A stretch of DNA of 9,773 nt from CAKZRD01 sp038886595. Lineage in GTDB: Archaea > Nanobdellota > Nanobdellia > Pacearchaeales > GW2011-AR1. The position numbers and the translations under genes were made by a program. Below, piece after piece: positions 1 to 5,992 of the stretch. Below the pieces are notes generated by a model. That model was not told the origin of the DNA. It saw only the letters and a list, made by a program, of their open reading frames with translations, and ran no database searches. The DNA lies in NCBI GenBank assembly GCA_038886595.1, contig JAWALV010000018.1, positions 1 through 9,773 on the forward strand. The letters are read 5' to 3'. Position 1 is the stretch's first letter. Every line of letters starts with the position of its first letter.

Positions 1-10
1 TTTCGCCTCT

Positions 11-18
11 TTTATAAA
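11..18 (-). promoter_or_regulatory. TATA-like motif at left edge
   Basis: The octamer TTTATAAA is the same element that precedes several ATGs in this window by about 25 nt. If it is read on the minus strand, the gene it would drive lies outside the window. The octamer is palindromic, so the strand is uncertain. It also sits just beyond the end of the minus-strand gene that stops at 46, where a new transcription unit could begin. Confidence 0.25.
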
Positions 19-45
19 CATACATATTTTAAGAAAAGAATGTTT

Positions 46-747
46 TTAAAGTTTTTTTAATTTCTTTTTAATTATATGTTTTGATTTTGGATTATAATAT
101 TTTTTATCAGAATAAGGAGAAAGCCTATAATGTTTTAATAAAGAATTATTATAATCTTCTTTAGAAAAAACATTATTAATTTCTAAATATTCAAGCAATT
201 CGTATTCGCAACCATCTCTTTTTCTAATTATTTGAATGTCTTCTATACCTTTTAAGTTTACACCTAAAGGATATCCGCAAAATAGGATTGTAGTTATAGG
301 CCTACCTTCATTATCAAGATAATTTACTAGGCTTTTATATTCTTCAAAATTATTAAAATTTTCTTTTATTAGATTTATGAATTCTTTTCTTATTATTTTT
401 CCTTTCAACATTCTTTCTATATCCTCCAATCTTCTTATTTTTTTAATATTTACATTAATATAACCATGTTCCCCACTCAATAAATAAACAATTTCTCCTC
501 TCAAGAATCTTATAAAATCATCACCATCAACCAAGTCACTCAAATGATTATCACAAATAAAAACATCTATTTTATCTTTGTTGTTTTTCATTTCTAAAAG
601 ATATTCTATTGTTTCATTTATCCTTTCAAAATAAAATATTCTTTCAGAGGATAATGTTTTTTGTTTTGTGCAGGCATCTTCTATAATTTCTATGAGGTCA
701 GATACATTCTCAAATTCATTATCTAAAAAAATTATTTTCCCATCCAT
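46..747 (-). CDS. Receiver-like domain protein of unknown function
   Basis: This 233-aa soluble protein is not recognised with certainty. Residues 1-120 read like a response-regulator receiver (CheY-like) fold. A first strand ends in an acidic pocket (IIFLDNE, residues 5-11). Strand IDVFICDNHLSDL (60-72) carries D66 where the phosphoacceptor Asp would sit, followed by a D-G pair (74-75) as in the usual 'P-x-x-DG' loop. Strand IVYLLSG (86-92) has S91 at the conserved Ser/Thr position. The expected later Lys is not obvious. Residues 120-233 hold another strand (TTILFCGYP, 152-160) and a Lys-rich tail. The gene begins 7 nt after the stop of the nucleotidyltransferase-like gene and very probably shares its transcript. 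There is no Shine-Dalgarno sequence. No histidine kinase is visible, so a phosphorelay role is only a hypothesis; the fold could also be a degenerate receiver used for protein contacts. Confidence 0.75.
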   Translation of the reverse strand: MDGKIIFLDNEFENVSDLIEIIEDACTKQKTLSSERIFYFERINETIEYLLEMKNNKDKIDVFICDNHLSDLVDGDDFIRFLRGEIVYLLSGEHGYINVNIKKIRRLEDIERMLKGKIIRKEFINLIKENFNNFEEYKSLVNYLDNEGRPITTILFCGYPLGVNLKGIEDIQIIRKRDGCEYELLEYLEINNVFSKEDYNNSLLKHYRLSPYSDKKYYNPKSKHIIKKKLKKL

Positions 748-754
748 AAAAAGT

Positions 755-2605
755 TTAATATTCTAATTCAAAACCATCTAACTCTTTTTTAAGAATTTCC
801 AAGTCTTTTATATTTATTGAATTTTTATTTGATTTTTCCTCTAGTTGCCTATTTAGTTCTTCCAGAGAAGAATCTAGAATCTTTCCTTCTTTAACAACTT
901 TTATTTTTTCTCCATCAACTAAGAAAGTATTATTTAGAAAGAAAATTTCTTTTTTTGTTCCTTTAATAACAAACCTTTTTCTATCCATAGACAAAAAATC
1001 AAATCTTTGTGAATATTCTATTAAATAATTTATAATTTCATTAGCTAACTTTCTGGCTTGTTCTACTTCATTTATTTCTTTTCCAGTCATTAAGTCTTTA
1101 AGTACGTTTTTTTTCTTTTTTTCTTCCAATACTTCTTTCCTTACTTTTGAGATATATACTAAAGAATCTAAGAATCTTTTTGGCATTTTTCCAACTTTTA
1201 CAAAATCTTCTTCAAATTTTTTTATAATTTCTTTCTCTCCCTTAATTTTTAATAAAGCTTCTAACATTCCAAAAACTTGCTCGTAAACTTCTTCTATTGA
1301 TTTTTTCTGTACTCTTGTTTCAATTTTTTTTCTTATTTCTTTAAGTTTTTTTAAATAATCCAAAGCTTTATTAAACAAATCATCAAGTTCTTTTCCAGTT
1401 ACCTTTTTTATTTTTCCATGTTCATACCCTTTATAGTATTTTATCATTATTTCTTCTACAATGTCCGCATATTTTTTATCTAATAGTTTTTCTTTTTCAA
1501 CAATGATTTCTCTGAATAAACGGACAGTTTCTCTAGTTGTAGGAGGGGCTAAACCGTAAAGCATTAAAATTCCTTGAGTTGGCATTATTACTCCCCAGTA
1601 TAAGTCAATGACGACAATATCTAAAAGTCTTCTATTGACATTTTCTTCAAGTCTATCTCCAGACAACATAAACATATCCAATGCTTCTGGTGTTGGTTTA
1701 ATTTTACCCATCTTTAATAAAGATTTCCATGGTAAAAATGTTCCTCTATCATATAACGGAATTCCATCTCTTATGAAAGTGAAAAAAACAGGGTTTGCAT
1801 CTTTAACTCCTTCCCAGAATTCTGTTAGAAGCCAAACTTGAACATTTAGAACATTTTTTACTCCAGCAATAGCACATGCTTCTTCAATATATTGAAATAT
1901 TATTGCCCTTAGTTTTTCTTTTAATTCTAAACGAGGCATTTTTTTTACATCAGTATCATCAATAATAATTCCTACATCAATATCAGATGTGCTTTTTGCC
2001 TCCCCTCTAACCAAAGAGCCAAAAAAAACATAACTTGTTACATACTTTTCAAATTTTTTTAAAACAAATGTTTTGTGTAATTGAGTTACTCTTAAAGCTC
2101 CAAGAAGGCCCTTATCATAAATAGGAAAACTCATAGAAATTGCTTCTATAATTTCATATTTGGAGTCTAAACATAAGTTCCATAAGTCAACAGGAGTCAT
2201 TAAATGTATCCATATTTTTTTGTCTATTTCTTTTGCTATTTTTATTAATTCTATTTTTGTTTTTTGAATTTCTTTAAATTTTTCCTCAGGTATTAAAACT
2301 AAAACATGAATTAGGTTTTGTTTTGCTTCTTCTTCAGGTATTAAGTACTCTTCTTCAATTTTTTTCGATGCTTGTTGAGGTATAAGACCAACTGCTTCAA
2401 TAAATTTAAATTTTTCAGAGGATTTTTTATAAAAAACTTCCAAGTTTTCTTTTAATTTTTTTAAAGATTCTTGAAGATCTTTTTCAATAGGATTTATTGT
2501 AGGAAGATCTTTTGCTTTTGATTTTGGTATATAAGCTTTTGATTTTGGTATATAATTATTAGAAAGAGCTTTTTCAACACTCTCTTCATATTTTTTTTCA
2601 GACAT
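755..2605 (-). CDS. Nucleotidyltransferase-domain protein with duplicated NTase region
   Basis: This 616-aa protein has the minimal nucleotidyltransferase (NTP_transf_2) signature GSLVRGEAKSTSDIDVGI at residues 196-213: GS at 196-197 and metal-binding D208 and D210. The third acidic residue expected on the later strand is not evident; that strand reads LNVQVWLL, with Q256. Residues 94-178 look like a second, degenerate copy of the same domain: EAKQNLIHVLVLIP parallels EAKSTSDIDVGIIID, and FPIYDKG (160-166) parallels IPLYDRG (282-288), but the GS and DxD residues are lost. Residues 305-430 are helical and resemble the HEPN/KNTase-C helical bundles that accompany MNT domains, though without a clear RxxxxH. 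Residues 540-580 look beta-rich. Near the N-terminus, YIPKSKA occurs twice (18-31). The start lies 26 nt from a TATA motif, so the mRNA is probably leaderless. The substrate is unknown; it is proposed to transfer a nucleotide to protein or RNA. Confidence 0.8.
   Translation of the reverse strand: MSEKKYEESVEKALSNNYIPKSKAYIPKSKAKDLPTINPIEKDLQESLKKLKENLEVFYKKSSEKFKFIEAVGLIPQQASKKIEEEYLIPEEEAKQNLIHVLVLIPEEKFKEIQKTKIELIKIAKEIDKKIWIHLMTPVDLWNLCLDSKYEIIEAISMSFPIYDKGLLGALRVTQLHKTFVLKKFEKYVTSYVFFGSLVRGEAKSTSDIDVGIIIDDTDVKKMPRLELKEKLRAIIFQYIEEACAIAGVKNVLNVQVWLLTEFWEGVKDANPVFFTFIRDGIPLYDRGTFLPWKSLLKMGKIKPTPEALDMFMLSGDRLEENVNRRLLDIVVIDLYWGVIMPTQGILMLYGLAPPTTRETVRLFREIIVEKEKLLDKKYADIVEEIMIKYYKGYEHGKIKKVTGKELDDLFNKALDYLKKLKEIRKKIETRVQKKSIEEVYEQVFGMLEALLKIKGEKEIIKKFEEDFVKVGKMPKRFLDSLVYISKVRKEVLEEKKKKNVLKDLMTGKEINEVEQARKLANEIINYLIEYSQRFDFLSMDRKRFVIKGTKKEIFFLNNTFLVDGEKIKVVKEGKILDSSLEELNRQLEEKSNKNSINIKDLEILKKELDGFELEY
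2514..2555 (-). repeat. Perfect 21-bp tandem duplication, in frame
   Basis: Two identical 21-bp units (2514-2534 and 2535-2555) lie head to tail inside the nucleotidyltransferase-like gene. Each adds the heptapeptide YIPKSKA at residues 18-24 and 25-31. Identity stops exactly at both unit borders, as expected from a recent slippage or unequal-recombination event. The length is a multiple of three, so the frame is kept. Confidence 0.95.
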
Positions 2606-2627
2606 AATTTTTAATTGAAAAAAAGGG

Positions 2628-2635
2628 TTTATAAA
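2628..2635 (-). promoter_or_regulatory. TATA box of the nucleotidyltransferase-like gene
   Basis: TTTATAAA is centred about 26 nt upstream of the ATG at 2605. It indicates a separate, leaderless transcription start for the 755-2605 gene rather than read-through alone from the ribosomal operon that ends at 2651. Confidence 0.6.
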
Positions 2636-2650
2636 TATAGTGCTTCAATT

Positions 2651-3157
2651 TTATTTTAATCCTCTTGCTTTTTTTCCTGCAGAAGTTAAACCTCTTAGAG
2701 CACGATTTCTATTTGCAGGATTAGTTATAAAAGAAAGTTCCTTGTCTGATTTTATAGAAGGAGAATTTCTATCGGCTAAAATAACTTCGTAATAATAATG
2801 TTTACCATCTTTTCCAACCCAATAAGAGTTTATAACTTCGCAGTTCGGGTATTTTCTTGCAGCTCTTTGTTCTGCAATTTCTCTGTAGTTCATCATTAAA
2901 CTTAACCTAGTATGCATTCTTTTTGACCTTCTTCCTTTTTTTGGTCTTGTTCTTCTATGACTGCCTCTTATGACTCTTACTCTTACAACAAAAACTCCTT
3001 GCTTAGCTTTATAACCTAAAGCATGAGCCCTGTCTAATCTTAAAGGATTTTCAACTCTTACAATACTTCTTTCTTTTCGCCATTTTGTCATTCTTTCTCT
3101 TAAAAGCTTTTTATCAGGTTTTTTCCATGCTTCTCTTAAGTATTTTGTTATTCCCAT
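2651..3157 (-). CDS. rpl15e: 50S ribosomal protein L15e
   Basis: Large-subunit ribosomal protein of the archaeal/eukaryal L15e family. It begins with the family's MGxxKYLREAWKKP start and has the LDRAHALGYKAKQGVFVVRV region (residues 41-60). It then shows the basic loop with RTRPKKGRRSKR, the AARKYPNCEVINSYWVGKDG block around 99-118, and the ending RGLTSAGKKARGLK. At 168 aa it is shorter than typical archaeal members (roughly 190 aa). It stops immediately after the GKKxRGLK motif and so lacks the usual basic C-terminal tail. It is the last gene of the S19e-L39e-L31e-L15e operon. Its ATG follows the L31e stop by one nucleotide, which suggests translational coupling. No Shine-Dalgarno sequence is seen. 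The identification is secure. Confidence 0.97.
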   Translation of the reverse strand: MGITKYLREAWKKPDKKLLRERMTKWRKERSIVRVENPLRLDRAHALGYKAKQGVFVVRVRVIRGSHRRTRPKKGRRSKRMHTRLSLMMNYREIAEQRAARKYPNCEVINSYWVGKDGKHYYYEVILADRNSPSIKSDKELSFITNPANRNRALRGLTSAGKKARGLK

Positions 3158-3158
3158 T

Positions 3159-3857
3159 TTATTTTTGCAGCGCCATTCTTACAGGAGCTGTTTTTTTATG
3201 TTTTTCTTTAATATTATGTTTCATTTCTTTTGCCTCTTTTTTCTGTTTTTCTAAACCTGCCTCTATAGTAGATATTTCTTTTTCTTTTGTTTCTTTATCT
3301 TCTTTTTTTTCTTTTGTTTCTTTATCTTCTTTTTTTTCAATTTTTTCAACTTTTACTTCTTTTAATTTTTCTTCTTTTTTCTTTTTGAATACTAAAATTT
3401 TTGGCATCTCTGCAAGTTCTGCATAAACAATTCCTTTTATTTTCTTAGCTCTAATTTTTAATTTCATTATAGGTTTTCTTATCCCTTTATGCCAAATCTC
3501 TTCGTTTAAATACTTATCAATTTTTACTTTTTTTATATCTCTTTTTTCAACTTTCATATGGCGAGCCAAGAACTCTTTAAGTGCTCTTATAGCTTTTTTT
3601 GCTCTTCTATATCTTGGTACTTTAATAACTTTTTTTCTTAAATTAATTATGTATTCTCTTTCTATTTCTGGTTTTTCTTCAATATGTTTTTCATATTTTT
3701 TTTCTTTTGTTTCTATTTTAGAATTTTGTTCTTCTTTCTGTTTTTCTTCTTCAAATTTAATTTCTTTATCTTCTTTATTATCTTGGGAAAGTTTTTTATT
3801 TTCTAAGTTTTCTTCAATTTCCTTTTTTTCTTCGTTTGTTTTTTTCTTTCTTGTCAT
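3159..3857 (-). CDS. rpl31e: 50S ribosomal protein L31e with long charged extensions
   Basis: The core, about residues 66-152, is L31e: EREYIINLRKK, then RRAKKAIRALKEFLARHM (84-101), KVKIDKYLNEEIWHKG (110-125) and a final strand with KIRAKKIKGIVYAEL. Archaeal L31e is normally 80-100 aa. Here the core is wrapped in an N-terminal extension (1-65) and a C-terminal extension (155-232), both dominated by Lys and Glu and probably disordered or coiled-coil. The C-terminal part contains a perfect tandem repeat of the 9-mer KKEDKETKE (175-192). L31e sits at the rim of the polypeptide exit tunnel, so the extensions could reach toward the nascent chain or a membrane factor; that is inference. The gene is one nucleotide from L39e upstream and L15e downstream. 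Confidence 0.93.
   Translation of the reverse strand: MTRKKKTNEEKKEIEENLENKKLSQDNKEDKEIKFEEEKQKEEQNSKIETKEKKYEKHIEEKPEIEREYIINLRKKVIKVPRYRRAKKAIRALKEFLARHMKVEKRDIKKVKIDKYLNEEIWHKGIRKPIMKLKIRAKKIKGIVYAELAEMPKILVFKKKKEEKLKEVKVEKIEKKEDKETKEKKEDKETKEKEISTIEAGLEKQKKEAKEMKHNIKEKHKKTAPVRMALQK
3279..3338 (-). repeat. 27-bp tandem repeat in L31e C-terminal extension
   Basis: About 2.2 copies of a perfect 27-bp unit are present; position n matches n+27 without a mismatch from 3279 to 3311. It encodes two copies of KKEDKETKE plus flanking lysine and glutamate. It lies wholly in the nonconserved charged tail and keeps the reading frame. Confidence 0.93.
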
Positions 3858-3858
3858 T

Positions 3859-4068
3859 CTATCCTAGATAGTCTTTTTTAATTCTTTTTGGTTTTAAATT
3901 TAATTTTCTTATTTTCCAGTTTCTTTTAATGTGTGTTATTTCAGCAGGATGAATTTTTTTACCTTTACCAAATTTTCTAACAATTGCCCAAAAAGGAGCC
4001 CATTTTGTTTGTCTAGCGAATTTTTCCAAATGAATTTTTTTTGATTTTTGATTGTGTTTTTTAACCAT
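3859..4068 (-). CDS. rpl39e: 50S ribosomal protein L39e
   Basis: This small basic protein (69 aa) matches the L39e family. It has an N-terminal basic helix (KKIHLEKFARQTKWAPFWAIVRK, in part), the 'P-x-W' element at PFWA, and the closing KRNWKIRKL block that corresponds to RRxWRRxKLK. Typical L39e is about 50 aa; this one carries a longer middle (GKGKKIHPAEITH) and about 10 extra basic C-terminal residues. It lines the exit tunnel of the large subunit. Its ATG overlaps the end of S19e by 8 nt, and its TAG is one nucleotide before the L31e ATG. The order S19e-L39e-L31e is a conserved archaeal arrangement, which supports the call despite the short length. Confidence 0.9.
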   Translation of the reverse strand: MVKKHNQKSKKIHLEKFARQTKWAPFWAIVRKFGKGKKIHPAEITHIKRNWKIRKLNLKPKRIKKDYLG

Positions 4069-4489
4069 TTTTTACCTCTACTTTAATAGAATCTAAAAAA
4101 TCTCTTCCTTTTTTTGTCAATCTTCTTCCATATTGTAATTTATCAACTTTTTCTATAAAACCTACTTTTTCTCCCTGCTGTAGAATAGTTCTTATTATTT
4201 TTCCAGATGCTTTTTTAAATTTATTTGGTCTAACACCTCTTTTCTTTTTTGAACCATAAATTTTTCTTAATCTTTGAACACCTATTACTCCTTTTAAATA
4301 AAGCTGTCTTAAAACAGAAGCAGCTCTTTTATACCAGAAGTCTTTTTCTTCAGGAGGTCTTTGCTTTGCACAACCTGTCTTTACATATAATGCCCATTCT
4401 GGTGGTTGGAATTCAGGAATTTTTTTTAAAGCTTCTGCTAAGGCTAGATTATACTTTTGAGGATCCTTTGAAAATATTTCTTTAGTCAT
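4061..4489 (-). CDS. rps19e: 30S ribosomal protein S19e
   Basis: This 142-aa small-subunit ribosomal protein has the S19e hallmarks. These are PPEWALYVKTGCAKQRPP (residues 29-46), the DFWYKRAASVLRQLYLKG helix with GVIGVQRLRKIYG, the KKRGVRPNKFKKASGKIIR segment, and the C-terminal wing GRRLTKKGRDFLDSI. Length is typical. S19e is a winged-helix protein of the 30S head that is needed for maturation of the small subunit. It is the first gene of the operon. It is preceded by a TATA motif at 4568-4576 and a foldable leader at 4498-4546, and has no Shine-Dalgarno sequence. The start is fixed by family alignment and by the short spacing to the leader. Confidence 0.96.
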   Translation of the reverse strand: MTKEIFSKDPQKYNLALAEALKKIPEFQPPEWALYVKTGCAKQRPPEEKDFWYKRAASVLRQLYLKGVIGVQRLRKIYGSKKKRGVRPNKFKKASGKIIRTILQQGEKVGFIEKVDKLQYGRRLTKKGRDFLDSIKVEVKNG

Positions 4490-4497
4490 TTTTAAAC

Positions 4498-4546
4498 AGG
4501 CCGTATCTTACGATACTAGAATGTTCTTTTTTAGAACATTAAGCCT
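4498..4546 (-). promoter_or_regulatory. Candidate structured 5' leader of the S19e operon (three-way junction)
   Basis: On the minus-strand RNA three perfect helices fit together. The closing helix is AGGC/GCCU (4543-4546 with 4498-4501). One arm is an 8-bp hairpin AAUGUUCU/AGAACAUU (4533-4540 with 4520-4527) with an AAAAA loop. The other is a 5-bp hairpin GUAUC/GAUAC (4512-4516 with 4503-4507) capped by GUAA, a GNRA tetraloop. The tetraloop exists only on the S19e-sense strand. The predicted transcription start, about 26 nt from the TATA motif at 4568-4576, falls at the first base of the closing helix. The whole leader would therefore be folded, with only 8 nt left before the ATG. A role in autoregulation by a ribosomal protein is inferred. 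The palindromes could instead be DNA operators. Confidence 0.5.
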
Positions 4547-4567
4547 AAAATTTTTTCTTTTTACTTG

Positions 4568-4576
4568 TTTTTAAAT
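4568..4576 (-). promoter_or_regulatory. TATA-like element of the S19e operon
   Basis: The minus-strand sequence ATTTAAAAA is centred near 4573. An archaeal start site about 26 nt downstream would fall at about 4546-4547, giving a leader of roughly 57 nt before the S19e ATG. Confidence 0.45.
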
Positions 4577-4597
4577 CTATTGTTTTTTAGAATAAAG

Positions 4598-4606
4598 TTT
4601 AAAAAA
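4598..4606 (+). promoter_or_regulatory. TATA-like element of the secreted-protein gene
   Basis: TTTAAAAAA lies about 25 nt before the ATG at 4627, consistent with a leaderless plus-strand transcript. It forms a divergent promoter pair with the S19e element. Confidence 0.4.
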
Positions 4607-4626
4607 GCTTTTTTCTTAGAAAAATA

Positions 4627-5991
4627 ATGAAAAATAGAACATTTTTGTTTGCTTTGGTTTTAGTTTTATTTACTAGTGTAAATGCTTTTGAATTAGAGAA
4701 GATAATAGTTAATGATATTGCTATACACTCTTTTGATAATCCTGCAGAGTTTATCTTTAAGTTTAAGAATGCTGAAAGCGGCCTATATGAAATTTTCACT
4801 TTTGTTGACGTCAAAATTTTTCCAAATGAGAAATTTTTAATAGATAACTTAAGCAATGAAATTTCGGTAAAAGTTTATCCAACAAAAAAAATAGAAGATA
4901 TTAAAGGAAGATTTTCTTTTGTGTATTATATAAAAGATCCTAATTATAATGTGAAAGAAGACAGGATAAGAATAATCTTAAAAGAAATAAATGATATTTT
5001 TGAGATTTATTCCAGGGCTAATCCTTTGGCAGATAATGTCTCTTTTTATTTGGAAAATAAAGAAAATGTTTCATTAAAAAATATAACGATAAAGGCTAGT
5101 TCAATATTATTTGAAGAAAATATTACTTTCGATATAAATCCTTTTGAAAAAAAAGAATTTTTTATCAATGTTGATAAAGAAAAAATGAGGAAAATACCTG
5201 CGGGTTCTTATTTATTAGAGGTTGTTTTTATTTCTCCTGATCAGAAAAATTTTGTTAAACAAGGAAAAATAATTCTGGGAGAAAAAAGAAATATTTTAGA
5301 AGATTATAAAAAAGAAGGTTTTATTATTAAAGAAGAGGTTTTTTTTAAAAAAAATTTAGGTAATGTAAATGAAGATGTTCAATTTTCTATAGAAAAAAAT
5401 TTTTTCATTTCTCCTTTTTTATTTTTCAATGAAAAACCTGATAAAATAGAAAGAGAAGGTTTTAAAAAAGTCTATTATTGGAACAAAAGATTATCCCCTT
5501 TAGATAGCTATGAAATAAAAATAAGGACTAATTATCTTTATTTAATCCTGTTTTTAATTTTATTACCTGTTTTATATTATTCTTTATTATATTACTACAA
5601 AGGAAAGGTTTCAATAAAAAAATATATCAAACCTGTAAAGACGAAATCAGGTGATTTTGCTGTAAAAGTAAAAATTCATTTAAAGGCACTTAAAAATGTT
5701 AAAAATGTATCTTTAATAGAAAATTATCCTTCAATTTTTAAGTTACATAATGATTTTGGTTTATTAAAACCGGATTTGGTTGATGATAAAAAGCACAAAA
5801 TAAAGTGGAATGCTGGCGAGTTAATGAAAGGTGAAGAAAAAATTTTTAGTTATGTTTTGTACACTAAATTAGGCATATACGGTAAGCTTTTTTTCCCTAA
5901 ATCAGTTTGTATTTATGAATATGGGAATAAAGTTTTAGAAACCTCTTCTAATAAAGTTTTTCTATTGTCAGAACAAATAAAAAAGTTATAA
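4627..5991 (+). CDS. Secreted membrane-anchored Ig-like/DUF11-like protein
   Basis: This 454-aa protein opens with a clear signal peptide: basic MKNR, a hydrophobic core (FLFALVLVLF) and likely cleavage after A20. Residues 21-300 are beta-rich, with several sequons (NVS, NIT), and resemble CARDB/NEW3-like adhesive beta-sandwiches of archaeal surface proteins. A single membrane helix lies at about 303-324, followed by a basic stretch (KGKVSIKKYIKPVKTK). Residues 340-450 form another beta domain. Its KIKWNAGELMKGEEKIFSY (391-409) resembles the I-x-W-x-x-G-x-L-x-x-GE-x-x-x-x-Y motif of DUF11-like domains. By the positive-inside rule this last domain would be cytoplasmic, which is unusual for that fold. 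It is divergent from S19e and convergent with the nitroreductase gene, the stops being 1 nt apart. The exact function is unknown; a cell-surface or secretion-related role is inferred. Confidence 0.8.
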   Translation: MKNRTFLFALVLVLFTSVNAFELEKIIVNDIAIHSFDNPAEFIFKFKNAESGLYEIFTFVDVKIFPNEKFLIDNLSNEISVKVYPTKKIEDIKGRFSFVYYIKDPNYNVKEDRIRIILKEINDIFEIYSRANPLADNVSFYLENKENVSLKNITIKASSILFEENITFDINPFEKKEFFINVDKEKMRKIPAGSYLLEVVFISPDQKNFVKQGKIILGEKRNILEDYKKEGFIIKEEVFFKKNLGNVNEDVQFSIEKNFFISPFLFFNEKPDKIEREGFKKVYYWNKRLSPLDSYEIKIRTNYLYLILFLILLPVLYYSLLYYYKGKVSIKKYIKPVKTKSGDFAVKVKIHLKALKNVKNVSLIENYPSIFKLHNDFGLLKPDLVDDKKHKIKWNAGELMKGEEKIFSYVLYTKLGIYGKLFFPKSVCIYEYGNKVLETSSNKVFLLSEQIKKL

Positions 5992-5992
5992 T

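Noticed and set aside
1608..1841. Plus-strand frame inside the nucleotidyltransferase-like gene
   Set aside because: It is opposite a conserved coding region and has no promoter or homology features.
3279..3338. Tandem repeat as a CRISPR-like or mobile-element signal
   Set aside because: The 27-bp unit is contiguous without spacers, lies in frame inside L31e, and encodes a low-complexity Lys/Glu tail.
3085..3867. Plus-strand frames rich in Phe/Ser (3085-3426, 3649-3867)
   Set aside because: They are antisense shadows of the Lys/Glu-rich codons of L31e and of the start of L15e. The low-complexity Phe/Ser composition mirrors AAA/GAA codons.
4249..4485. Plus-strand frame opposite S19e
   Set aside because: It is fully antisense to a secure ribosomal protein gene.
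4599..4856. Minus-strand frame opposite the signal peptide region
   Set aside because: It overlaps the well-supported secreted protein on the plus strand, has no family resemblance, and would run into the S19e promoter.
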